A stretch of DNA of 64,000 bases from Isoetes taiwanensis (Eukaryota > Streptophyta > Lycopodiopsida > Isoetales > Isoetaceae): contig JAJEKV010000290.1 of NCBI GenBank assembly GCA_021234155.1, positions 62,001 through 126,000 of the forward strand, given 5' to 3'. The first letter of the stretch is position 1; every line of letters begins with the position of its first letter. This document shows, in pieces, positions 11,323 to 20,740 of this stretch. The notes below the pieces were generated by a model. It was not told the origin of the DNA. It did no database searches and saw nothing but the letters and a program-made list of their open reading frames with translations. The translations under genes and the position numbers were made by a program.

Positions 11323-12041
11323 TCTAATGAAGAGGGCAAACTCTTACTTGCGAGGGCAGAACCCTTGGCATAGTCGCACCAAATGATTCGCTCATGTACA
11401 GACTGACCTGCAGGAATGGCTCCAATTGAAACTATGAAACATATTAGCCAGAGTTAGCTGGACCATGCAAAGACCCAAATTCCAACAAGGGCACATTCTT
11501 TTGCCGGATCCAAATGGCAACTCCTCATAATCCTGGCCCCTTATATCCTTATTGCTTCATATAAACCTTTCTGGACTGAATATTTCAGGCTCATCCCATG
11601 TGTTAGGATCTCTCCCTATTGCCCATACATTTACTAGCAGTCCGGTCTTCTTTTGAATTGTAAAACTCTCTACTTTGCATTCCTCTATGGATTCATGTGG
11701 GATGAGAAAAGGAGCTACAGGATGCAATCTGAAGGTTTTTTTCACAATTGATTCCAGATAGTGTAAATTAGTAAGATCTAATTCTTCCACCATTCTGTGA
11801 GTCCCCACAATAGAACATATCTCATCTTGAGCCTTGTCTAAAACGCGGAGGGCACGAATAAGCTTTGCTAGAGCCCATTCTATAGTGACTGAACTGGTAT
11901 CAGTCCCTCAAGCAATATATCCTGTATGCATAGCAAATATTTTAGCAGCAACATATGGCATCAGAGAAGGAGATATATCGTCATTTACCATAACACAGGC
12001 TTTGATCTTGTCATGGCTCAGTCCACCAACTCGTAGAAGCA
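11323..12041 (-). pseudogene. Cytochrome P450 (CYP71-clan, A-type) pseudogene, copy 1
   Basis: The minus strand encodes the C-terminal part of a plant P450. Exon 1 ends ..LSHDKIKACVM at 11989. A canonical 67-bp intron (GTAAAT..CATACAG, 11988-11922) follows at the phase-0 site usual for A-type P450s. Exon 2 starts with the I-helix, where the oxygen-binding motif reads A-stop-GTDTSS: a TGA at 11908-11910 plus an apparent one-base loss. The K-helix ExxR reads KTFR, so its Glu is replaced. NVWAIGRDPNTW and the PERF motif FSPERF are clear. The haem loop FGSGKRMCP lies near 11500 in a shifted frame, and the C-terminus ends at a TAG at 11323. Several independent lesions make it non-functional. Intact homologues are ER-bound monooxygenases of specialised metabolism. 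Confidence 0.9.
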
Positions 12042-12485
12042 CCAACTCGCTGACCTTCCTCTCTTGTTCAGATTTTTAGATTGTTCTGGTGCTTTTGAAT
12101 CTGGACATATAATATTTGGTGCCAGATTTAGAGCCCACGAGGCGCTTGAAATTGAGAAGAATTGGGTAGAAAAACACAGGCTTAGAAAGGCACCGTACTA
12201 GAATCCCTTGGATGGATTCTCCTTGACCGAATTTTAATCACATACACTGTAAATAATTTAGCACGGGGCCGTTGAATTTGTATCCAATCCAAATGCCAAT
12301 TTTCTTTGAAGCTCATAAGCAGGCTTCCTGGAAACGGAAGTCCTGGTCAAAAGTTGCACTCAGTTTTACTAAGTCTAGGGGGACCCATCTGCCGAAACCA
12401 AAAGATGATTGGAAGTCAACAAAATCTAGCTAGAACAGAGCTGAAAAATTCAACATCAGGATAAAATCTGCAGAGTGGCTGAGAC
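12042..12485. other. Upstream region of the SAUR gene
   Basis: No gene. This is the expected promoter space for the SAUR. I see no certain auxin response element (TGTCTC or its complement) at a conserved position. Confidence 0.4.
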
Positions 12486-12494
12486 TATATATAA
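12486..12494 (+). promoter_or_regulatory. TATA box of the SAUR gene
   Basis: TATATATAA lies 97 bp upstream of the SAUR start codon and implies a transcription start near 12520 and a short 5' leader. This is the usual layout for these intronless genes. Confidence 0.65.
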
Positions 12495-12590
12495 GGTCTT
12501 CATTTTCTTAATTCCGACATCCGCCTCGCTTCTGAAATAAAATTAAATCTCTCCATCTAGTATCTTGTGTAGCAGATTAAAAACAAGAAG

Positions 12591-12890
12591 ATGAGGCTCC
12601 TCGGTCTGAAACGCCTTTTGAACTCAAACAAGTCTGATAAAAAATACATCCAGGTAGAGCAGCAAACGGAGGAGGATTTTGTGAGTAAAGGGTTTGTAGG
12701 TGTGTACGTGGGAGAAGAACGTTTGAGATTCTTAATCCCTGTTGCATATTTTCGACACCCCTTATTCTTGGCACTCTTGAAACTATCTGAGCACGAATTT
12801 GAATTTTGCCATGAGGGTGGATTAGTCATTCCTTGTGATGTTACATTGTTTGAGACTGTCTTGTCATCTATCCGGTTCAAGGCATTGTAG
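12591..12890 (+). CDS. SAUR family auxin-responsive protein
   Basis: A 99-codon intronless open frame, which is the normal size for Small Auxin Up RNA proteins. The SAUR core is complete. KGFVGVYVGEERLRFLIPV (about residues 42-60) is followed by AYFRHPLFLALLKLSEHEF (about 61-79) and GGLVIPCDVTLFETVLSSI (about 83-96). The family acts in auxin-induced cell expansion, chiefly by inhibiting PP2C-D phosphatases and so activating plasma-membrane H+-ATPase. The short N-terminus is basic, without a signal peptide. A TATA box lies upstream. The downstream context is gene-free, so it is not part of a visible SAUR cluster. It is the only host gene here that looks intact, and its exact subgroup cannot be told. 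Confidence 0.93.
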   Translation: MRLLGLKRLLNSNKSDKKYIQVEQQTEEDFVSKGFVGVYVGEERLRFLIPVAYFRHPLFLALLKLSEHEFEFCHEGGLVIPCDVTLFETVLSSIRFKAL

Positions 12891-15117
12891 CTTCATGCAT
12901 TGAGACGAACAATTTTGATATGCAACCAGAGGCCTCAGAGTGGCATTTGATGGGAATTGTAAATGAACCTTGTAACTCCTGCTATGCTATGGCTCCTGCT
13001 ATGCTATGGTATATAAGAGAGGATTTTGCTCTGCTTCAAGTATATCTATATTGCAGAGCCCCATTTCGGAAAGTAACCAATTGTTGTGGTGGAATCTGCA
13101 AAAGTTACCAGAAAAAAAGAATGCCATGGAATAGATAAAGCAACACTATCGCATATTTGCATGAAGACCAGTGTATAAGATTCACATAACAGTAATGAAC
13201 AGGTCCAGTCAATGTGCTGCAGACCGAAATGTCAAACAAAGTATATGCACTTCCTTAAATTACTAATAGAAAATAGAAACCCATATCTACAATAGAAGTT
13301 TCCAGTAGGTATCCAATTTGTTTCTACATAGCAATCAATGTTGCTTCAATAGAACGATAAAGATTGTCTGATCATCAGAAGTGAACAATTCAGGTACTTT
13401 AAAGAAGTCAGAAAGAACGCATCGGGATCACTGAAAAACTCATTCCAAGTGTTAAAATCAAGCTCTTTCATCATCATTCAAGAAAACAACTTAACATAGC
13501 TCATAGTCATCAGAGACTTAAGTTGGTAATCAAAGGAATAGATCATTCCTGCATAGTTCTCATCATTTCACACAGAGAATCCAACTTATAAAGACATCAG
13601 AATCCGTAACCTGAGAATGATATACATTCACATTGTTGCAGTAATTGATCATCATATGGCAGAAACAAGGAAACAGGAAAAAAAAACTTAAACCTGATGC
13701 AAATAATAGCCTCAGACAAAGGTTTAAGCGTCATTGTAATGCAAGACTGAAAGTGTTCCCTTGAGCAGAAAGTGGATAGCCTTGCACCATCTCCAGATAT
13801 CGAAAGGCCAGAAAACAGTTAAAATCTAGAACACCGTACCTGGACGGAGTAGCTGATAATCGCGAAGTCTTTTAAGAGATGCAATATGTTAGGATTTCCC
13901 TTATGTTATTAGGGTTTCCTTTAGACCGTTGGATTGAGAAGCTCATAATCGCGTTGTCTTTTAAGACCGACAATATGTTACGGTTTCTATTTCCTATTGT
14001 ATTGTGCACTGAAATTTTTGTAAATTTAAAAAATTCAGAATCGTCTTAAAGGTGATTTAGCCATTTCTTTGTGATATTACATTCTTAAGTCTCTCTTGTC
14101 ATCATATTTAGTCATTGACACCAACAATTTTAAAGGCCTCAACTCCCTAAGAATATTTAGTTCCCAGACACACTGTTTCATGGACATAATTATGGTAGCA
14201 CAACAAATTCTTCAATCCTCTATGGAGGTGAATGCTTCTCCTTAAACCACAGGTCTTGCAATTTATCATGATCGGACCGTTCCCAGCCATTAGATCAAAC
14301 ATATGTTATATTATGGAACTTGGGGTAGCTGAAGATTATCACGATAATCTCTAGAGGTTATCACAATAATCTTCCAAATATTCTAGTATTCTAATCTAAT
14401 GGTTGTTTGCTTGCCACGTGGTGCTTCCAAGTTACCTCCTCCATCATTTTCCCCCCTTTTTGCTCTGTTCTGGCGTCGTTGCTCTGTTCCTCTGCTCGGC
14501 TTGCAAAATGCATGGATCCTCTGCTTAGCTTGCTCTGCAATGCTCGGGTTGCTCTGCTCGGCTTGCAAAATACGTGGATTAACTGCAGGAGTGGAGATGA
14601 AGTTCCGGCAATAGCTGAGCTATAGTTTTTCTGTTCATAAAGGTATCTATGCATCAACTCGCACAGTGGTAAAATGTATATCTTTTCTTGTGATGCTCAT
14701 AATTTTGGGCTCTATTTTCATTTTTAGGCAAAAGCAACTGCCTTTTACCTTCGTCTCCTCCAAGGTCGGCCATGCTTAAGGCCTAACAGACTATTTGTTG
14801 GGCCATGCTCTGATTCTTTTCCCTCTTATGGCAGCCTAAACTTCTACCCAGGCCGTTATTTTTAGATTGACAGTACAGTTTAGCTTTCTAAACAGGGCTC
14901 AATCCAAATGGTCATTTGAATGTGTAGGCTGTGGAATTTGAAAGTACTTGGAAAATTCTATTCAGTGTGCTGGAATGGAGTCTCCAGAGCAAGAAGCAAA
15001 TTTTTATCGGAGTTAGAAACTAGTGATGGCCTCAAGAATACAGGTCCTTTGCCAGAGTAGATCTGTTGCATCAATGCACAGCAGATAAATTGCTCAATCT
15101 GTGGTTTAAGGGAGATC
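12891..15117. other. Gene-free stretch with minor tandem duplications
   Basis: No reliable gene. Small repeats are visible. A 17-bp phrase, GGCTCCTGCTATGCTAT, occurs twice at ~12980-13013, just before a TATATAAGAG. A degenerate ~85-bp duplication lies at ~13850-13990 (AATCGCG..TCTTTTAAGA..CAATATGTTA twice). A degenerate duplication lies at ~14480-14580 (GCTCTGCTCGGCTTGCAAAA twice). The open frames over 14383-14657 are short and overlap on both strands, so I do not call them. Confidence 0.5.
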
Positions 15118-15206
15118 AACCCTCCCCTCTTGCAGATCATGGGAAACAACCCTCTCGGCCTGCGGCCTCGAGGGTTATTTCCCATAATCTGCTCGAGAGG
15201 AGGGTT
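15118..15206. repeat. Palindromic foldback element, family member 1
   Basis: Two 43-bp arms (15118-15160 and 15164-15206) around TGC, about 87% complementary. The arms start AACCCTCC and meet at GGCC-TGC-GGCC. GAGGGTT phrases repeat within each arm, so nested hairpins are possible. The same design occurs at 44197-44282 and, with GAGGGTGTTAT instead, at 46571-46673. Confidence 0.8.
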
Positions 15207-15583
15207 AACACTAGAGTTCTACCACTAGAGTTCGCAAGGTGTTTGATTAATAATTAAATTTAGTAAACAATAATTTGAAATGACATTTTGCGCAAACCAA
15301 TATATCATTATCGTTATATGCATATAAACACACTTACCATGCAAGAGCCTGCATGTAGGGATTGATCCCAACTGTTGATTCGAGAAAATAGAGGGGCAGG
15401 ATGCATACACCTCATGGGGATTGCATGGGTGCATGCATCACATCTCAATACCATCAAATCAAGGAGGGAGATGAAATCTTGGCCGTCGAATGTGCCCAGG
15501 ACGTTTGGGGCTTTCCATCTCAACCATTCGTAGACTAGGGCCTTCGTGTTGGTTGTTTATTTAAAAAGGAGCAATTATTAATG

Positions 15584-15621
15584 TCAGTTCATGAGGTGGC
15601 ATTTGCCACCTCATGAACTGA
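15584..15621. repeat. Perfect 38-bp hairpin
   Basis: Two perfect 18-bp arms (TCAGTTCATGAGGTGGCA and its complement) separated by TT. It lies 18 bp before the left edge of segmental duplication B copy 2. It may mark a breakpoint or a very small foldback insertion. Confidence 0.85.
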
Positions 15622-15639
15622 GGTTTTTGTCATTTTCAT

Positions 15640-16208
15640 GCGAGCCCCATTCTAGAATTCATTCTCAATGTTTCCAAAAAGTAGAGGGATGGTAATCTTT
15701 TTTTGTCGTCCAACCATTTATAGTATTTGACACAAGCAATATGCTACAACCTCATCTTCATCTCATTCCCTTCTTGATTTGGCACAATGAATGCGTTGTG
15801 ATGTAGATATTCAATCTAGCCATGGATCTGGTTGCTCTTTCTTATAATTGAGGGCAGTGATAGAACAAAAGAATAAGCTAATCAATCAAATTCAAAATGC
15901 AATTTATGCATTAAATGATAAGCAATATATGTGGAGCATGCATTTGTATTTTTAACATGGAAGTTGGGGCACCATTTTGAGTTGAGGGTGAATCTCGTCG
16001 TGATATCATGTGGTATCCTTTATATTCGAGTGGAAGTTGGGTTCAACATTTTGGCGTAACAATTTTTGTCAGTTTATAGCGCATTCCCCTGTTTACGTTG
16101 CACTTTCCATTGCTTTTGCCCTATTTTTCCTTTTTTATTCTGCTTGAGTTACGCGGCATATAATTTCTCAACCAAAATAATTCTTCCTCTTACAAAGAAA
16201 GATCATCT
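15640..16208 (+). repeat. Segmental duplication B, copy 2 (compact form)
   Basis: Contains the blocks matching 8248-8550 and 10412-10708 joined directly. It ends at GATCATCTA, exactly where duplication A begins in the other locus. No coding content is seen. The abrupt, shared edges suggest a non-coding mobile element, but no terminal repeats are obvious. Confidence 0.85.
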
Positions 16209-16509
16209 AAGTGTGTTGGGGGGGGATGGCCATTGGTTGCGCACTTAAGCGCGTAATTGAGAATGCAGCCACCATGTAAGTATCCTAAAGGCTATACATG
16301 CTATATGACATGATGCCCAACGAGTTTGCCTCCATGGCAAGCCTAGTCGTTTGCCAAGTTAGCAAATTCACCTCAAGTTATGAGGTATAAAATGGGGGAG
16401 GGAGGGGGGGTATTGGTACCATCAGGGCTGCGATGGTAGCCCCATAGGATACCATAATGCCCATTGAAGGCTGCGAACGCTGAAATTCCACTGGCACAGT
16501 TATGGGCGT

Positions 16510-16846
16510 TGTTAATTTTGGATTCTTGGCATACACCCTGTAGCAGCAGTCCATGACTGCCGGATGCTACAAAGCTGCCATGCTCATGATCACAAAACAA
16601 GAACAAGACAAACAAATATGTACAAAGAATGAAGGGAATGTGGCCAAATGAGGCTCTCCAAATTTGAGATAAACCTTGAGTACATCTGAAGAGGCTCCGG
16701 TCTAATATAGTGTAGACCGCAAATCTGAGCCGTACATCTAACTAATCTAAGCCATACACTTAAGTTAACCTAAGCATGCCAAGTGTCAGTCTGCCACCAC
16801 TGACACCTAACATGTATGCACAATGTTAACCACTAGGTGGTTAACA
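16510..16846 (-). repeat. 3' LTR of the 16.5-19.5 kb element
   Basis: 337 bp, TGTTAA..TTAACA, matching 19148-19486. On its right CTGCCTCCCCCT (16847-16858) is a polypurine tract on the minus strand, as expected next to a 3' LTR. Confidence 0.92.
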
Positions 16847-17149
16847 CTGCCTCCCCCTAAAAGTTTTTTAGCACAAAAATATGTACAGACTTTTATAAGA
16901 CAAGTCCGACAATTACAACAGGGTGCCAAAAATTTAGGGGCGAAAATGATGGTAATGGTGATGGTTGGTTTTGTCGCCGAAAGATCTTCATGAAGGCATT
17001 CATGACGAAGAGGATCCGAAGGAATGTCGATGCAGAACATGGATCATAGGAACTTGGGGCCAAAAAAAACATGAAGACCATCCCCTTATATCATGGGGAA
17101 GCCCATTTTAACAAAGATTGCCCAATAAGTCACTTAAAAACAATTATGA

Positions 17150-17530
17150 TAAGGGGCTTTAAAACGTAAGCACCAGAAAAGCGGGGGTCATTAGAACAAA
17201 GCGTGGCCCGTAGGTCAACAGCGTGAGAATGGGAAATAAAAAAAGGCATGAAGAGCGTGGGTTTTGGAAGCGTGGCATTGGCAGTGAGGCGTATCCGTGG
17301 CCGTGGCCGTGGGTGGTGATCAGCCAGCAAAAAGTAGCGTGCCCGTGACGTGGAAATGGGCCGTGAGGCCTGGCCGTGGGCGTGGACTGAATAGCGTGGG
17401 CTGCGTGGGCCGTGAGCCGTGGCCCGTGGGCGTGGACTTAAAAGAGCGTGGGCGGTAGCGTGAGCATGGACCAAAAAATGTAGCGTGGCCCGTTATCAAC
17501 CAGTAAGAATTAGGGAAACAGAGCGTGAGG
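17150..17530. repeat. GCGTG/CCGTGG-rich interspersed motif region
   Basis: Inside the LTR element interior the pentamer GCGTG or CCGTG recurs more than 20 times at irregular spacing (for example GCGTGGGCTGCGTGGGCC). The strand is G-rich and C-poor in places. It is not a clean tandem repeat. It could be a real degenerate minisatellite or sequence error in a repetitive context. Confidence 0.55.
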
Positions 17531-19130
17531 CCAAAATAAAGCTGAACAGAGCCGGCTATGGCGGTGCTGCATCTTTCTATTTACAGAAGATATGGTGGTG
17601 AATGAAGCCAAAGACCGCTTTTCAATGTGGCATGCTAAAATTAGAAGCTCCAGAAAAAGGAATCCGGGGATGGTGCCGCTGCAATAGATCGGTGGATGTG
17701 ATTGGGGTTTTGAAAACAGAAGATGGGCATAGGGGGACAGAAACAGAGCGGATAAGGCAAGGGCCGAAATAGGAATCTCCAAAGTCGGTGGCAAGGCAAG
17801 GGCTGATGGGAACTCCGCTGGGCTGGACTCTGCTTCAAACTGGATTGACTGCTTCTTGTTGTGATACTTGGGCTGGAAAAACTTCGATAGATATATATAT
17901 CTGCGCTGTTGGGTTTGTTCAGAGACTTGCAGAAGACCGAATCTGTGCTTAACTCTGCTCCCACTGCGTCTAAATTGTTCATCAAAATTGCTGACTGCTC
18001 TTCTATTTGCAGATGCCTCATATGAGTGAGGAAGAAGCCAAGGGATCAACAGGTAAAGTTTCTTCTGAAAATATGTTTGTGCTCCACTCACAGATGGAAG
18101 ATTGATGTGCTAATGGTGCTTGTGTGCAGAGGATGGAGACTGGAGAGCTTTAATAAATCCGCCCGAATGCTTTGTGTACAGATGTGCTTGCTGGAATACT
18201 GCTTGCAGCCTGTATATCTAATGAATGGGGGCTAGCCACAGTGCTGGCCCTCTTGAAAAAGGCTAATAAGCATCAGAATAGGCTGTCAGGAACAAAAAGC
18301 TTGCTTCCAAGAAAGTGTAAATGGTCTGCTATCGATTTTGCTTTGTGCAGGTAATAAACCTTTGCTTGCAGGACATCGAACCAGATGGCGAAATCTACCC
18401 CAACTCCAGGGGATCAGAGAAGCTTGAATACCAAAGAGGCTCTGAAAATAATCTTTGTGCTCCAAATAAACTGAGAAATTCGAACTTTGATGCAGATAGG
18501 ATGTGAGCTTGATAAAACATGCTGCTACTTGGGCTTGGACAGTGACGATTATATGGTGGCTAGCTCAAGAGCTGGCCCTCTGTAAAGAATCAGAACATGA
18601 AAGCTTTGTAGAGAAAGCTTCTGCTGCAAATAATGGCATACATACAAAAAGCACAAAAGTTCTGAGAAGCCAAGAGAAAGCAGAAGCAACGTGATATTTT
18701 TGGGTGTGCAGAAAGGCACAAAATGTGGGATAAGCAGAAATGACAGAAAACCAACATAATTTTTTTATAATCTTTTGCAGCATATAGAAGACAGAAAAAA
18801 GAGGATCAAATACTTGATTTGAATTGTCTGATGTGTGCAGAGAGGGGTGCTGTCACCACTCCAGAAATCAGAAATCCTTGACTGTAAAACTGCACCTGCT
18901 GCACCATGAAAAACAGAGGTTTGAAAACTCTTTTCGTAACTAGAACAATTGTAAACAAAAGGATTTGACAAAGGGGCCTCTAGCCGGACCATTTCAACAA
19001 CTGGTTGGGCCAAATAAGGGAGTTGGAAGGGTTGAGAGTAATATACAAGGAGTATTCAAGAAGTGATGAATAAGGACAGCAAGGACAACAGCAAAACAGC
19101 AAGGCTGAAGAAAGGGATCATGAGCGAACC

Positions 19131-19146
19131 CGGCATAACGGCGCCA
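19131..19146 (-). other. Primer binding site of the 16.5-19.5 kb element
   Basis: The minus strand reads TGGCGCCGTTATGCC one base inside the 5' LTR. TGGCGCCGTTG-type sites are complementary to the 3' end of a plant tRNA and are known from Ty3/gypsy Tat-like elements. Which tRNA it is cannot be settled by eye. Confidence 0.75.
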
Positions 19147-19147
19147 G

Positions 19148-19486
19148 TGTTAATTTTGGATTCTTGGCATACACCATGCAGCAGCAGTCCATGACTGCCG
19201 GATGCTACAAAGCTGCCATGCTCATGATCACAAAACAAGAACAAGACAAACAAATATGTACAAAGAATGAAGGGAACGTGGCCAAATGATGCTCTCCAAA
19301 TTTGAGATAAACCTTGAGTACATCTGAAGAGGCTCCGGTCTAATATAGTGTAGACCGCAAATCTGAGCCGTACATCTAACTAATCTAAGCCATATACTTA
19401 AGTTAACCTAAGCATGCCAAGTGTCAGTCTGCCACCACTGACACCTAACACGTGCATGCACAATGTTAACCACTAGGTGGTTAACA
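19148..19486 (-). repeat. 5' LTR of the 16.5-19.5 kb element
   Basis: 339 bp, matching 16510-16846. It is followed by the GGCGT target duplication. Few differences separate it from its partner, so the insertion is fairly young compared with most repeats here. Confidence 0.92.
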
Positions 19487-19491
19487 GGCGT

Positions 19492-20740
19492 GTCAATGAA
19501 CTGAACACCAATCCTTTGATGGCATCTCAAATTTGAAGCTTCGGCGATGATTCCACTATTGCAGTTAGAAGTTAGCAAAACGCTGCCCTCAAAACTGAAA
19601 ACTCTCACATCTAATTGCAAAACACTCGGTTAACTATCAGGGGAGCACTGCCGTAAGTTTTAGATTATGATAATTGCCGTGGGCTGGATTTTTGCCAAGT
19701 AGAGAGCAGATGCCATAGATTTTTGCCAAGTTTGATTTTTTTAAATTCTTGAATTAATTGCCGCTGCCGTGAGTGGAATCATCGCCTATCTTAGGTCACA
19801 GAAGGAAGCCGCAGTTGAGATTTTGCTCCCAAGTGCCGTTGCCGATGGTGGAATGTGGCCCTAAGATGGTATGCATAACATTGACCTACTAATTTTTTTA
19901 AAAATAGTTTTGATCAATTCAAACAGCAGTATTTGAAAGCATTAATTTGCCGTCCACTTTGTTTCTCTTGCCTAACCCTGTAAAACACAACATTCCAATA
20001 TTAGTTAACTCTTAATGCCTCCCTTTCCCAATAGGGGAAGTGTGGTTTTTGCTATCAATATAATAAAAAAAAAGTTTAATGTAGACTTGCATGATACTAT
20101 TTGCGTAATTAAAAAATGTAGCATTAAACAGTCCAAGCGTATGACATGCTTTCCAAAAGAGCTAAAGGAGGTCTTTAACAATAAAGGCAAAAATAAATTG
20201 ATTCACATGGTTTTTCAGTTCTTGGTCTCCCCATTGTTTTCAAGAGCATGCTGGGAAAATGAGGACTAGCTAGAAGGACAAGATGGAATAAGCAATTTGT
20301 TCTATGCTCTTTCTGGAGAAGCATGGAGATGGTCAAACAAAAGAGGGTGAATCAGCTATTCAGAATTAAAGCAAGCAGTCTTTGTTCTTTTTTTTGTTAC
20401 ACGATTTATAAATAATAGAAAAAGTAAACTAGAAGTGTTTGGAGTCAATCTGAAAAGGAAAAGAAGAACATGAAATCTTTGAAAAGGCCACTAACACGTA
20501 CAAGGCATCATAGCATTTTTTTAATCAATTAAAGGGATTAAAAAGAGAATCAATCATGATGTAGGTTCTGTAATAAGGTTTACTTCTAGGTCTTTTTAAT
20601 CACTTGCTCGATTTATCTATCACCTCCAATGTAGGGGATGCTCCTAGATGATGAAGTTTTGATGTCTATTTGGTCTCCACACCCTAAGGGTCTCCTGTAG
20701 ACGTTAATAATGTAATAAATTGGAGCAAACTTACATGATA
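19492..20740. other. Gene-free stretch
   Basis: AT-rich, no convincing frame. It is probably partly the 3' flank of the transposase gene that follows on the minus strand. I could not find a terminal inverted repeat for that transposon here. Confidence 0.45.

Larger units (their letters stand above)
10706..12041. repeat. Segmental duplication A, copy 1
   Basis: About 1.34 kb nearly identical to 25527-27000, from CTAGATCTTTCTCC to CGTAGAAGCA. It carries an unrecognised coding-like exon on the + strand and a P450 pseudogene on the minus strand. Copy 2 is longer, mainly because of a 139-bp internal tandem duplication. Outside these edges the two loci are unrelated here, although copy 2 keeps more of the P450. 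Confidence 0.9.
16510..19486 (-). mobile_element. Non-autonomous LTR retrotransposon (LARD/TRIM-like), structurally complete
   Basis: Two direct LTRs (337 and 339 bp, few differences) enclose a 2.3-kb interior without retroelement protein domains. The LTRs start TGTTAATTTT and end GGTTAACA. The element is flanked by a perfect 5-bp target duplication GGCGT (16505-16509 and 19487-19491). The PBS at 19131-19146 and the polypurine tract at 16847-16858 place it on the minus strand. The interior frame of 193 codons (18091-17510) resembles no known protein. It must have moved with enzymes from another element. Confidence 0.93.

Noticed and set aside
14383-14657. Overlapping open frames on both strands near 14.4-14.7 kb
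   Set aside because: They arise from a short degenerate tandem duplication; no start context or family match.
17510-18091. A 193-codon minus-strand frame in the LTR element
   Set aside because: No domain, odd composition, overlaps another long frame in a different phase, and the element has no coding landmarks. I treat it as chance.
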